64,000 nucleotides of DNA from Deinococcus fonticola. Lineage in GTDB: Bacteria; Deinococcota; Deinococci; Deinococcales; Deinococcaceae. The translations under genes and the position numbers were made by a program. Shown one piece after another: positions 1 to 6,192 of this stretch; positions within the stretch are counted from its first letter, which is position 1, and the number at the start of each line of letters is the position of its first letter. The stretch spans positions 124,001 to 188,000 of the forward strand of contig NZ_SMMH01000002.1 of NCBI RefSeq assembly GCF_004634215.1, written 5' to 3'. The notes below the pieces were generated by a model. It saw only the letters and a list, made by a program, of their open reading frames with translations, had not been told where the DNA came from and ran no database searches.

Positions 1-294
1 GGTGCGCTGCTTGATGCCGTTTGACCGCTCGCGGGCCTCGATGTACTCCGTAATGAGCTGCTCGACCGTCAGGGCCTCTTTAGGGGGCAGGTCGCCCCGC
101 AGCGCGTACCGCCTCGCCTCAGTCACCGCAGCGCGGGCGGCGGTCATGTTCTGGGCGGTGCCGCTAAATGACCTGGGCTCACCCGCCTCTGACGTGACAT
201 GAACGCGCCACCTCACGCGACCGTCAGGCAGCCGCGTATAACTGCCCTCGCCCTGCCCCCTCTTTGCCCGTTTGCCCTGCCCAGTTGCCGCCAT
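1..294 (-). CDS. Tyrosine recombinase/integrase, N-terminal part (cut by window edge)
   Basis: The reverse strand from the ATG at 294 reads 98 codons into the window edge. The first ~60 residues are a basic N-terminus (MAATGQGKRAKRGQGEG) followed by a strand-rich stretch with SYTRLPDGRVRWRV, the usual form of the arm-type DNA-binding domain of phage integrases. A helical segment with LTVEQLITEYIEARERSNGI then begins, matching the start of the SAM-like core-binding domain. The catalytic domain lies outside. A TACGCT box seven bases upstream of the ATG suggests a leaderless transcript. Position at the element end, reading outward to the predicted attachment site, fits an integrase. Family assignment rests on the N-terminus only. 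Confidence 0.8.
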   Translation of the reverse strand, partial: MAATGQGKRAKRGQGEGSYTRLPDGRVRWRVHVTSEAGEPRSFSGTAQNMTAARAAVTEARRYALRGDLPPKEALTVEQLITEYIEARERSNGIKQRT

Positions 295-353
295 GCCCCC
301 CAGCGTACCGCCTGAACTGGGCAGCGCTGGGGGTGAGGTGCTGGGTAGGTTGC

Positions 354-624
354 TGAGTAGCGAGTAGGTTTCAGGGGGTTTTAGGGGGGTGTTTTCTATA
401 AGGCATTTTTTAGATATATATATATATTTATATATGTAGTCCTAGACGGCGTTTTGACCATTTTACCCGCGAGGGTAAAAAGCACACACACACTAGGGCG
501 AAATAAAACCCCTGAAACCTAACGGCTACTCAATCACCCCTCTGGGACGGCAAAAAACAGTAGAAGTTATGGGTAAAAACCGACTCGACCGCTACCCCCT
601 AAAACCTAACGGCTACTCCTACTC
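354..624. repeat. Origin-like segment: AT-rich core with iteron-like repeats
   Basis: A 24-bp unit at 354-377 (containing GAGTAGCGAGTAGGTTTCAG) is repeated inverted at 509-532 with 21 of 24 matches. A further copy at 596-618 contains CTAAAACCTAACGGCTACTC. Between the first two lies an almost pure A/T tract (about 405-436) that could serve as an unwinding element in otherwise GC-rich DNA. Related copies of the same words, including identical 14-mers, occur at 13878-14130 inside the gene just upstream of the primase-polymerase. AT-rich DNA flanked by iterons is the usual form of a Rep-type origin; calling it an origin is inference. Confidence 0.5.
461..480. repeat. Perfect 8-bp hairpin with GCGA loop
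   Basis: TTTTACCC (461-468) and GGGTAAAA (473-480) are exact complements around a GCGA loop, which is a GNRA-type tetraloop if transcribed. It sits between the AT-rich tract and the second iteron-like copy. It has no U-run after the stem on either strand beyond the stem bases themselves, so it is not a typical terminator. Confidence 0.7.
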
Positions 625-645
625 ACTCAGCGGGTCGAGGCACCC

Positions 646-683
646 CCCAGCGCTGCCCCAGCATGAGCAGATCAGGGGGGCGG
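646..683. repeat. 38-bp direct repeat, left copy flanking the 61-bp-period array
   Basis: This stretch and 1024-1061 agree at 36 of 38 positions (differences A/C and A/G only). Each starts with CCCAGCGCTG and ends with CAGGGGGGCGG. The pair brackets the array exactly, so the array plus one copy could be lost or duplicated by homologous recombination. Confidence 0.8.
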
Positions 684-689
684 CGGCAG

Positions 690-1020
690 CAGGCAGAACG
701 AAATTATTTCGTTGGTTTTCCCCCGTCAGCCCCGTGCGCACACGGGCGCAGTGTGCCCTCTGCAAATTTGCAGACCCCTCCTGTAGTCAGCCCCACGCGC
801 ACACGGGCGCAACCTGGGTTGACGTGCGGAAATTATTTCCGTACGTGGCAGCCCCACGCGCACACGGGCGCGACACGTTGGCGAAATTATTTCGCCAACG
901 TTATGCCCCCAGCCCCACGCGCACGCGGGCGTGACCGGAATCAAACGGAAATTATTTCCACTTGTTCCGTCAGCCCCACGCGCACACGGGCGGCAGGCAA
1001 AACGAAATTATTTCGTTTAA
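690..1020. repeat. Five-copy array with exact 61-bp period and embedded palindromes (CRISPR-like geometry)
   Basis: A 22-bp repeat (CAGCCCCACGCGCACACGGG plus CG) starts at 727, 788, 849, 910 and 971, every step exactly 61 bp, leaving 39-bp spacers. Three copies are identical; the copies at 727 and 910 differ by two bases and one base. Spacers and flanks carry palindromes at 697-713, 759-774, 822-846, 875-901, 947-959 and 1000-1018. Five of these share the core GAAATTATTTC, but their arms differ and remain self-complementary. A 61-bp period with CCCC...GGGC repeats resembles type I-E CRISPR (29-bp repeat, 32-bp spacer). However, only 22 bp are conserved, the spacers share a motif, and no cas gene is present. 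I list it as an unexplained repeat array. Confidence 0.85.
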
Positions 1021-1023
1021 CCT

Positions 1024-1061
1024 CCCAGCGCTGCCCCAGCCTGAGCAGGTCAGGGGGGCGG
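1024..1061. repeat. 38-bp direct repeat, right copy flanking the array
   Basis: Partner of 646-683 with 36 of 38 matches. It follows the last palindrome directly. Confidence 0.8.
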
Positions 1062-1234
1062 GCCATGCCAGAAAATGCCAGAACAAAACGCCCAGCCCGC
1101 CCCGCACGGCGCGGGGTTCAGACTTCAAATCCAACCCCCGCCCCTGGGCACCTTTACCCCTGGGGGGCGTGTTCCTGTACCTGTAGCCTCTCGATTTTTC
1201 ACCGCCCAGCCTGGGGCCGCGTGAGGGCCTGAAA

Positions 1235-1251
1235 GTTTCAGATTCTGAAAC
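1235..1251. repeat. Palindrome GTTTCAG-ATT-CTGAAAC
   Basis: Seven-base arms are perfect around a three-base centre. Size and symmetry suit a dimeric repressor operator, although no promoter is obvious beside it. Confidence 0.5.
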
Positions 1252-1340
1252 TCGCCCAGCTTTTCACCACTGCCGGTAGGAAGTCCCTTACACCTGGGCA
1301 CGTCAGTCAGTGACGCGGCGGGGCGGGGCCCTGGGCGTCA

Positions 1341-1384
1341 GGCGGTGACGGGGGGGGCTAAGTCAGGCTTACCCCGTCACCGCC
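1341..1384. repeat. 13-bp perfect inverted repeat
   Basis: GGCGGTGACGGGG (1341-1353) is exactly complementary to CCCCGTCACCGCC (1372-1384), separated by 18 bases. The stem is very stable and lies in gene-free DNA. There is no U-run, so termination is unlikely; a structured RNA or protein-binding site is possible. Confidence 0.65.
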
Positions 1385-1548
1385 CAGGCGCTCGACGAAA
1401 ACCCCTATAGAGCGGGGGGGGGTGTAAGCGTGCTGAGCCGCTTAGAGCCTCGCCCATACGCTAAAAACCTGGGCCAAACCTGACAACTTAGACACCTAAA
1501 AAAGAGGGGAAAACCTAACGAATCCTAACGCCCAGGTGCTCGCGGTCA

Positions 1549-1635
1549 TTTTCGTAAGGTCACGAAAAACGCCCCCAGCCGGTCGAGGTGCTGGGGGTTC
1601 AGGTTTGCCGTTCACTTATAACGGCTTTAAGTGAA
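1549..1635. repeat. Cluster of three adjacent hairpins
   Basis: Three dyads follow each other: TTTTCGT/ACGAAAA (1549-1568), CCCCCAGC/GCTGGGGG (within 1572-1597, followed by TT), and TTCACTTA/TAAGTGAA (1611-1635). The second could act as a terminator for rightward transcription out of the array region. The cluster lies downstream of the repressor gene, which ends at 1806 and reads leftward into it, so it may also end that transcript. Confidence 0.5.
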
Positions 1636-1805
1636 GTGCTGAGGGTTCAGGGCGTCAGGGGGCCGCGTTTAGAAGTCCACCCAGGCCCGCACAAACAGCA
1701 CCGCCGCACTACCCGCGAGGCTCCACGCGGGCCAGCCTACCCAGTCGAGCAGCAGCACCGCCGCGAGCGCGAGCAGCACCGCCGCCCAGAATGAACGGGG
1801 CCGCC

Positions 1806-2213
1806 TCACCCCTGCCCCCCAGCGCTGCCCCCGTCACCCTGGGGCGTGGCCCCGCTGCCCGCCTGGGTGCTCAGGGCCTCGCGTACCGCCGCGCTCACCC
1901 GCTGGGTTATCTCGCGCTCTAACGCGCTGGGGTCACTGGGCAGCGTCACCGGCCCGCCCGTGACTGACTCGACCGGCACCGCGACCAACGCGAGGCCCAG
2001 CGCGTCGAGCATGGCGGCCCATGCTGGGGGAATAGTACCGCCGCCCTCAGCACCGTTTAGGGCCCGCGTGACCGCCTGGGGCCTTAAACCGGTCGCCCTC
2101 GCCAGATCAGCGCGGCTCATGTGTTTTTCGTGTAGTCGAGCGTTCACAGCCGCTCTCACCGCGTCATTCATAGCCATAACCTTAACACTTTTTGGGTTCT
2201 GAACTCTATTCAT
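1806..2213 (-). CDS. XRE/Cro-type helix-turn-helix repressor
   Basis: The 135-residue product has a helix-turn-helix at about residues 17-56: an AVNARLHEKHMSRADLARAT helix pair followed by the recognition helix region LRPQAVTRALNG. Its C-terminal part is Gly/Ser/Gln-rich and probably flexible. The ATG at 2213 lies six bases after a TATACT -10 box, supporting a leaderless start there, although internal ATGs 14 and 16 codons in also fit the domain. It faces away from the rightward operon at 2315 and shares overlapping promoters with it, the classic layout of a lysogeny-type repressor that controls its own and the divergent transcript. Target and ligand are unknown. Confidence 0.8.
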   Translation of the reverse strand: MNRVQNPKSVKVMAMNDAVRAAVNARLHEKHMSRADLARATGLRPQAVTRALNGAEGGGTIPPAWAAMLDALGLALVAVPVESVTGGPVTLPSDPSALEREITQRVSAAVREALSTQAGSGATPQGDGGSAGGQG

Positions 2214-2214
2214 G

Positions 2215-2255
2215 TTGACAGTATACCCATAATCTGTTACTATTCAAACAGCAGA
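2215..2255. promoter_or_regulatory. Overlapping divergent promoters of the repressor and the rightward operon
   Basis: Rightward: TTGACA (2215-2220), a 17-base spacer and TACTAT (2238-2243), close to the sigma-70 consensus. Leftward: TTGAAT, a 16-base spacer and TATACT ending six bases before the repressor ATG. The two promoters occupy the same 40 bp, so polymerase bound to one excludes the other. An imperfect dyad ACAG-N12-CTGT (2218-2237) lies within the overlap and is a candidate operator. Confidence 0.75.
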
Positions 2256-2314
2256 AAACGCGGCCCCCCTGAGAAAGTGACCGCGCTCTGACTCCCCCAG
2301 CTAGGAGAATCACC

Positions 2315-2764
2315 GTGCAAGATACCGCCCCCAGCAGCACCACCCCCCGCGCTCTGTTCCGTGCATGGCAGGCCCGCGTGACTTACCGCGAGTGCGGCAC
2401 CGTCACCGACGTTCAGACCTACACCGTCACCATGAGCCGCACCGCCCAGGGGTTTACCGCGACTCTGAACGGTCGCCCCGCTGACGTGCTCGCCGCCGCC
2501 CGCATCCTCAGCAGCGCCCAGAGTGAAAACGCCCTGACCGTCACCGCTGAGATTCTCGACGACACCACCCCCGCCGCCCGCGTTATCGGTAAAGCTGCCG
2601 CCCATGACCTTCACCGCGAGCTGGGCCGCCTGGGGTACCGCGACCACTACACCACCGCCGCTGAGGTGCTGGGCGTGCCGGTCGCCAGCCTCGCCGCCCT
2701 CACCGCTGAGCAGGCTCAGACGGTGCGCTCCTACGCTTACGGCAACTGGGGCCTGAGCGCTTAA
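2315..2764 (+). CDS. Hypothetical protein, first gene of the rightward operon
   Basis: The GTG start at 2315 has an AGGAG ribosome site (2303-2307) seven bases upstream. The product (149 aa) has no signal peptide or membrane segment. It has a strand-rich N-terminal half (QTYTVTMSRTAQGFTATLNG) and a helical C-terminal half ending in a Tyr-rich tail. I do not recognise a family. As the first gene behind the repressor-controlled promoter it would be made early on derepression. A strong hairpin follows directly, so it may be expressed more than the genes behind it. Confidence 0.7.
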   Translation: MQDTAPSSTTPRALFRAWQARVTYRECGTVTDVQTYTVTMSRTAQGFTATLNGRPADVLAAARILSSAQSENALTVTAEILDDTTPAARVIGKAAAHDLHRELGRLGYRDHYTTAAEVLGVPVASLAALTAEQAQTVRSYAYGNWGLSA

Positions 2765-2772
2765 AGGTGCTG

Positions 2773-2806
2773 GGCGGGGCGTTTTCTGTGACAGAAACAC
2801 CCCGCC
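2773..2806 (+). terminator. Intergenic hairpin 1 (attenuator or processing site)
   Basis: GGCGGGG-C-GTTTTCTGT pairs with ACAGAAACACCCCGCC almost completely. It lies between the first two genes of the rightward operon without a U-run, so partial termination or mRNA end protection is more likely than full termination. A smaller dyad TTCTCA/TGAGAA follows at about 2811-2827. Confidence 0.5.
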
Positions 2807-2834
2807 GCACTTCTCACAATCTGAGAACCTGACC

Positions 2835-3089
2835 ATGACCACACCCAGCGCTGCCCCGTACCGCCTGACGCACGGCTCACCCCTCAGTGACGCCCAGGCC
2901 GCCCAGCTCATCACCCGCACCGCCCAGGGCGAGGCCCTGAACTTTGCCCCGGTCAAGCACGGGCACCGCTGGGTGCTCGCGCACCTCGCGACCCTCACCG
3001 CCGCCCAGCGTGCCGACTTTGCCCGCCGCGTGCTGCTCGCCGGTCAGTTGCTCGACCTGGGCCGCGTGCCCGCCCAGATAAGTGCCTGA
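2835..3089 (+). CDS. Small hypothetical protein
   Basis: The 84-residue product starts at the ATG at 2835 and is predicted mostly helical, with SDAQAAQLITRTAQG and LTAAQRADFARRVL segments. It has no Cys motif, signal peptide or membrane segment. It sits between two intergenic hairpins in the rightward operon. No family is recognised. Codon use (CTCGCC, GCCCAG) matches the rest of the element. Confidence 0.65.
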   Translation: MTTPSAAPYRLTHGSPLSDAQAAQLITRTAQGEALNFAPVKHGHRWVLAHLATLTAAQRADFARRVLLAGQLLDLGRVPAQISA

Positions 3090-3092
3090 CCC

Positions 3093-3125
3093 GCTGGGGG
3101 TCGCGTTTTAAACGGCACCCCCAGC
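3093..3125 (+). terminator. Intergenic hairpin 2
   Basis: GCTGGGGGT and ACCCCCAGC form a perfect outer stem with an inner CGTTT/AAACG stem separated by a two-base internal loop. It is placed as hairpin 1 is, immediately after a stop codon and before the next ribosome site. Confidence 0.5.
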
Positions 3126-3140
3126 ACCGGAGAAAACACC

Positions 3141-3542
3141 ATGAAACACACCGCCGCATTTACCGCCGCCCGTGACGCGCTCGCGCAAATCCTCGCCCGC
3201 CCTGAGGTGCTGAATAACCCTCAAGACCTTCAGACGGTCGAGCAGACTCTAGACGCCCTCGACCGGGCGGGGTGCCACGTTATCCAGGGCGAGCATACCG
3301 ACCTGCCCGCCCCGCCTGACCCTGACCTGTTTCACATCCTGCCCGCCGCCCGTGACGTGCTGGGCACCTACGCACACCGCGAGCTGCCCGCCTGGGGCAG
3401 CGCTGAGTGTGCCCAGTTGCTCGCCCCGCTCTGCTACGCAACCCAGGCCCTAGAGCTGCTCGTTACCCTTCACGCCCTGGGTGCTGAGGGTGAGGGCCAC
3501 CCGGCCCCGCTGGGCACCCTCGACCACACCCCCAGCAACTAA
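3141..3542 (+). CDS. Hypothetical protein
   Basis: A 133-residue helical, acidic protein begins at the ATG at 3141 behind a GGAG ribosome site. It has no recognised motif, signal or membrane span. Its composition (many Leu-Asp and Ala-Leu pairs) is like that of its operon neighbours. Function unknown; a role in the element's own life cycle or in host interference is only inferred from position. Confidence 0.65.
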   Translation: MKHTAAFTAARDALAQILARPEVLNNPQDLQTVEQTLDALDRAGCHVIQGEHTDLPAPPDPDLFHILPAARDVLGTYAHRELPAWGSAECAQLLAPLCYATQALELLVTLHALGAEGEGHPAPLGTLDHTPSN

Positions 3543-3555
3543 CCCCGCTCGACCT

Positions 3556-3591
3556 GGGGGCACCGTTAGCAACACTAACAGCGCTGCCCCC
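3556..3591 (+). terminator. Intergenic hairpin 3
   Basis: GGGGGCA (3556-3562) pairs with TGCCCCC (3585-3591), and an inner GTTAG (3565-3569) pairs with CTAAC (3575-3579) around a CAACA loop. It is the third hairpin in as many gene gaps. The right arm contains one of the CAGCGCTG words. Confidence 0.5.
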
Positions 3592-3617
3592 CTCGACCAC
3601 CGCCCAGAGGTCACACC

Positions 3618-3830
3618 ATGAAATACACCCGCAAAGAGGCCCAGGACACCGCGACCGGGCTAGAAGGCATAAAGAAACTTCTCGACCTCAATGACCCGCA
3701 CCTGAACGCCGCCATTCAGGAAGCTCAGCAGGCCGCGAAAACCCCCAGTAGCACCCTCAGGGATACCCACATGGCCCGCGTGGTCGAGCACGTGAGCGCC
3801 TGGGCAGACCGGCAGGGGGGCACCCCATGA
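3618..3830 (+). CDS. Small hypothetical protein
   Basis: A 70-residue helical, charged protein begins at the ATG at 3618 behind an AGAGGTC ribosome site. Its stop overlaps the next start (ATGA at 3827), so the two are translationally coupled. From here to 5578 the genes overlap by four to eight bases without hairpins, unlike the first part of the operon. No domain is recognised. Confidence 0.65.
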   Translation: MKYTRKEAQDTATGLEGIKKLLDLNDPHLNAAIQEAQQAAKTPSSTLRDTHMARVVEHVSAWADRQGGTP

Positions 3831-4543
3831 CCACGCAAGAAACGCCCGCCCTGACTGACCGCACCTTGCCCGCCCCCTGGGTCGCGTGCGAGGTGTGCAG
3901 CTCGACCGTGCCCGCCCTGCCTGACCTCGACGGCTCGCCCCGCTGCCCCAAATGCGCCCAGACTGAACGCCTGACCACCGCCGCTTATGACCACCTCGCC
4001 CAGTTGCTCGCCCCCGCGCTGGGGGCCTGGGGCAACCACTACGCGGCCCAGGGCATGACCCGCGCCCAGCTTTTCACCGCGCTCGACATCTGGGCAGGTC
4101 TGGGCCTGAGTGACCGCGCCCAGGGCGATCAGCTCGCCGCCCTACTTACTGACGCTATGCAGGAACACACCCCGCCCGTGTTCACCCCCGCCCCGCCTGA
4201 CCGCGTGCAGCTCGACGCCCGCACCGTGCCCCAGGTGCTCAGTTTCACCCTCGACCACGCCCAGCCCCAGGCAGACGGGGCGGGCCGCATTGACCGCCGC
4301 TTATCCTTCACCGTGCGAGGCTCAGACGGCTCAGTGAGTAACTGGGGCGGCCTGTACCCAGGGTGTGACGTGCTGCTCATGCTGAACGCTGACCCCGCGA
4401 CCGCTGACGCGCTGCTCATTTACACCGGTATCCACGGGCAGACTGACCCCGTAGGGCATGAGGCCCTGAGGGTGCCCGCTGAGCTCTTGCCCCAGGTGCG
4501 GGCCGCGCTGGGTTACACCTTCACCGCTGGGGGTGCCCAGTGA
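3827..4543 (+). CDS. Zinc-ribbon protein of unknown function
   Basis: The 238-residue product has a rubredoxin-like zinc ribbon at its N-terminus: Cys21-x2-Cys24 and Cys40-x2-Cys43, with the second knuckle reading CPKC. The rest is helical to about residue 115, then strand-rich (LSFTLDHAQ, RLSFTVRGSDG). It is the largest member of the rightward operon and coupled by ATGA overlaps to genes on both sides. Zinc ribbons of this size commonly bind nucleic acid or act as structural knobs; no function can be assigned. Confidence 0.7.
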   Translation: MTTQETPALTDRTLPAPWVACEVCSSTVPALPDLDGSPRCPKCAQTERLTTAAYDHLAQLLAPALGAWGNHYAAQGMTRAQLFTALDIWAGLGLSDRAQGDQLAALLTDAMQEHTPPVFTPAPPDRVQLDARTVPQVLSFTLDHAQPQADGAGRIDRRLSFTVRGSDGSVSNWGGLYPGCDVLLMLNADPATADALLIYTGIHGQTDPVGHEALRVPAELLPQVRAALGYTFTAGGAQ

Positions 4544-4938
4544 GCCGCAAACATCACGGCACACCGGGCCGCCGCTCGCCCCGCGCCCTCATTCCTGGGG
4601 CGGTCAGCCTCGCGGCGGTGCACGTCATCCCCGGCGACCTGACCGCGACCGGTCGCCCCGCCCTCACTCTGGCCTGCTACACCACCCGGCACACCGTCAC
4701 CCTCGCTCATATCCCCAGCGGGGCGACCTGGGGCCTCACCTACCCCCCAGCGCTGCCCAATACCCAGGATGAGCGCGAGGGCCTCACGCTCGCCCGCCTG
4801 GGCGGTGCCCGCCTCACCATCGAGCATGACGGTAAACGCCAGGTGCTCGACGTGCCCGCCGTGCGAATCCTGAGAGAATTAGTCGAGGCCCTGGGCACGT
4901 ATGACGGGCACCCCGTCGAGCTGGGGCGGCCCGCATGA
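4540..4938 (+). CDS. Hypothetical protein, basic N-terminus
   Basis: A 132-residue protein reads from a GTG at 4540, coupled to the previous stop. It begins with a basic stretch (SRKHHGTPGRRSPR) and continues with several predicted beta strands (GAVSLAAVHVIPGD, TLACYTTRHTVTLAHI) before a helical C-terminus. No family recognised. The basic tail may contact nucleic acid, which is inference. Confidence 0.65.
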   Translation: MSRKHHGTPGRRSPRALIPGAVSLAAVHVIPGDLTATGRPALTLACYTTRHTVTLAHIPSGATWGLTYPPALPNTQDEREGLTLARLGGARLTIEHDGKRQVLDVPAVRILRELVEALGTYDGHPVELGRPA

Positions 4939-5465
4939 CCACCGCCTCACCCGTTCTTATCGCGGTCACGGTCGAGTCTGACCATGTGACCTTCACCCCC
5001 AGCAGCGGCCCAGAATTGAAATTACCTAAACCGGTGCGGTTCAGTCTCGACGCTGACACCCCCGCCCCCGCCGCCCTCACTCAGCCCATCACGCTCTCAA
5101 TCTGGGCAGGTAAACCCCGCGAGTCTGCGCGACTCGCTTATATCGCGGTCGAGCCTTACACCCCAGAGGGTCAGGCCGCACTTATGGCCCTGGGATACGC
5201 GGGGCCGTTCCCGGTGCCTGACGGGGCAAACCTGGGCGGTTACAGTCACGGCACCGCCCTGACTGAGCATGAGGCCCTCACCCTCGCGGGGTTGCCTGAC
5301 TTCCCTGAACACTGGGTTATCTGCCCGTGCGAGTCAGGCGGGGCACCGTTCACGCTGCTCTGGGGCAACGCTGCCAGTGATGAGCAACTAGAGCGGTCGA
5401 GCACCTGGGCGACCACCACCGCCGCGAGCCTCAGGGCCTCAGACACCCCCAGGGGGTCAGCGTGA
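4935..5465 (+). CDS. Hypothetical protein
   Basis: A 176-residue, mainly beta-predicted protein starting at an ATG that overlaps the previous stop. The segments VLIAVTVESDHVTFTP and ARLAYIAVEPYTPEG are the clearest strands, and ALMALGYAGPFPVPDG follows. It has no transmembrane segment. Its stop overlaps the GTG of a 38-codon gene. Confidence 0.65.
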   Translation: MTTASPVLIAVTVESDHVTFTPSSGPELKLPKPVRFSLDADTPAPAALTQPITLSIWAGKPRESARLAYIAVEPYTPEGQAALMALGYAGPFPVPDGANLGGYSHGTALTEHEALTLAGLPDFPEHWVICPCESGGAPFTLLWGNAASDEQLERSSTWATTTAASLRASDTPRGSA

Positions 5466-5578
5466 AAGGCCCCAGCCGCCCCCGCCCGATCACTCGACCC
5501 TCACCGGCCCCCAGGCCAGCACCCCGCCCGCTCAAACTCTTGCCCTTCACCACCCGCAGAGGTTCACGCCATGACTGA
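5462..5578 (+). CDS. Arg/Pro-rich 38-residue small protein
   Basis: The frame starts at a GTG overlapping the previous stop (GTGA at 5462-5465) and ends at the TGA at 5576-5578, inside the first codons of the next gene (ATG at 5571). The product starts MKGPSRPRPITRPSP and is about half Arg plus Pro, ending RGSRHD. Four- and eight-base overlaps on both sides make it the only frame bridging a 105-bp gap in an otherwise contiguous coupled operon, the best evidence that it is translated. It may be a leader for coupling rather than a functional peptide. Confidence 0.5.
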   Translation: MKGPSRPRPITRPSPAPRPAPRPLKLLPFTTRRGSRHD

Positions 5579-6167
5579 CCAACTCGACGCCCTGAAACAA
5601 ATGACTGACGCCCAGGCCGCCCAGGTGCGAGCCGTCATGCTCGAATCTGGGCAACTGCCCCCGCCCGCTCACTTGCCCACCCTGAGCGCTGCCCAGATGC
5701 CCGCGAGCCTCGACGCCCTGAGGGACGCCCTGAGCGGTAACGCTATGGCCTGGGGGCAGCGTGCCCCGGACGGCTCAGCCCTCGCGCATTTCGCTCATGG
5801 CCTGCTCTACGCGGGGGTCATGCTGAACAGTTGCCGCACCCTCGACCCCGCACCACATAACGCCCTCGCGGTGTTCACCACCTGGGCCGCCGGGTTTGCC
5901 CGTGACGTGCTCGACCAGGCAGGGGTGAGTGAGGGCGTGATAGATGAGGCCCTAGAGTCGCCCGTACTCTCGCCCCAGTTGCTCGCGGCCCTGCCTGACA
6001 ACATGGCACGCGGGGCGGCGGGGGCAGCGCTGGGTGTGTTCTGTGCCGCTGCTCACTCCTACACTTACCTTGACCCTGACCACGTGATGACCCTCTTGGC
6101 CCTCGCAGGGCGTGAGGTCGCGGGGCCTGACTTCATGCCCAGCAAGGGCGAGGGCCTGAGGGCCTGA
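5571..6167 (+). CDS. Hypothetical helical protein
   Basis: A 198-residue, almost wholly helical protein with many Ala and Leu residues. It carries the stretches AHFAHGLLYAGVMLNSCRTL and ARGAAGAALGVFCAAAHSYTYL, which are amphipathic rather than clear membrane spans. The start at 5571 follows an AGAGG ribosome site. No family recognised. Confidence 0.65.
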   Translation: MTDQLDALKQMTDAQAAQVRAVMLESGQLPPPAHLPTLSAAQMPASLDALRDALSGNAMAWGQRAPDGSALAHFAHGLLYAGVMLNSCRTLDPAPHNALAVFTTWAAGFARDVLDQAGVSEGVIDEALESPVLSPQLLAALPDNMARGAAGAALGVFCAAAHSYTYLDPDHVMTLLALAGREVAGPDFMPSKGEGLRA

Positions 6168-6192
6168 CCCCTCGACGAAAGGAGAAAATGCC

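Larger units (their letters stand above)
300..1805. other. 1.5 kb gene-free, repeat-rich region (possible origin or structured RNA locus)
   Basis: No credible gene is visible between the integrase and the repressor. The short open frames here cross tandem repeats and dyads and read as Pro/Arg/His-rich nonsense. The region contains, left to right, an AT-rich tract flanked by inverted copies of a 24-bp repeat, a perfect hairpin with a GCGA loop, a five-copy 61-bp-period array flanked by 38-bp direct repeats, and at least five further strong inverted repeats between 1235 and 1635. Such density suggests replication, packaging, partition or RNA functions rather than filler. Confidence 0.7.

Noticed and set aside
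690..1020. Calling the array a normal CRISPR
   Set aside because: Only 22 bp are conserved, copies differ, spacers share a palindromic core, and no cas gene is in the window; kept as an unexplained CRISPR-like array.
663..1232. 189-codon open frame across the 61-bp array (and a 121-codon one at 569-934)
   Set aside because: The products are Pro/Arg/His/Thr repeats that mirror the DNA repeats; there is no ribosome site, and the frame is an outcome of stop-poor GC-rich repeats.
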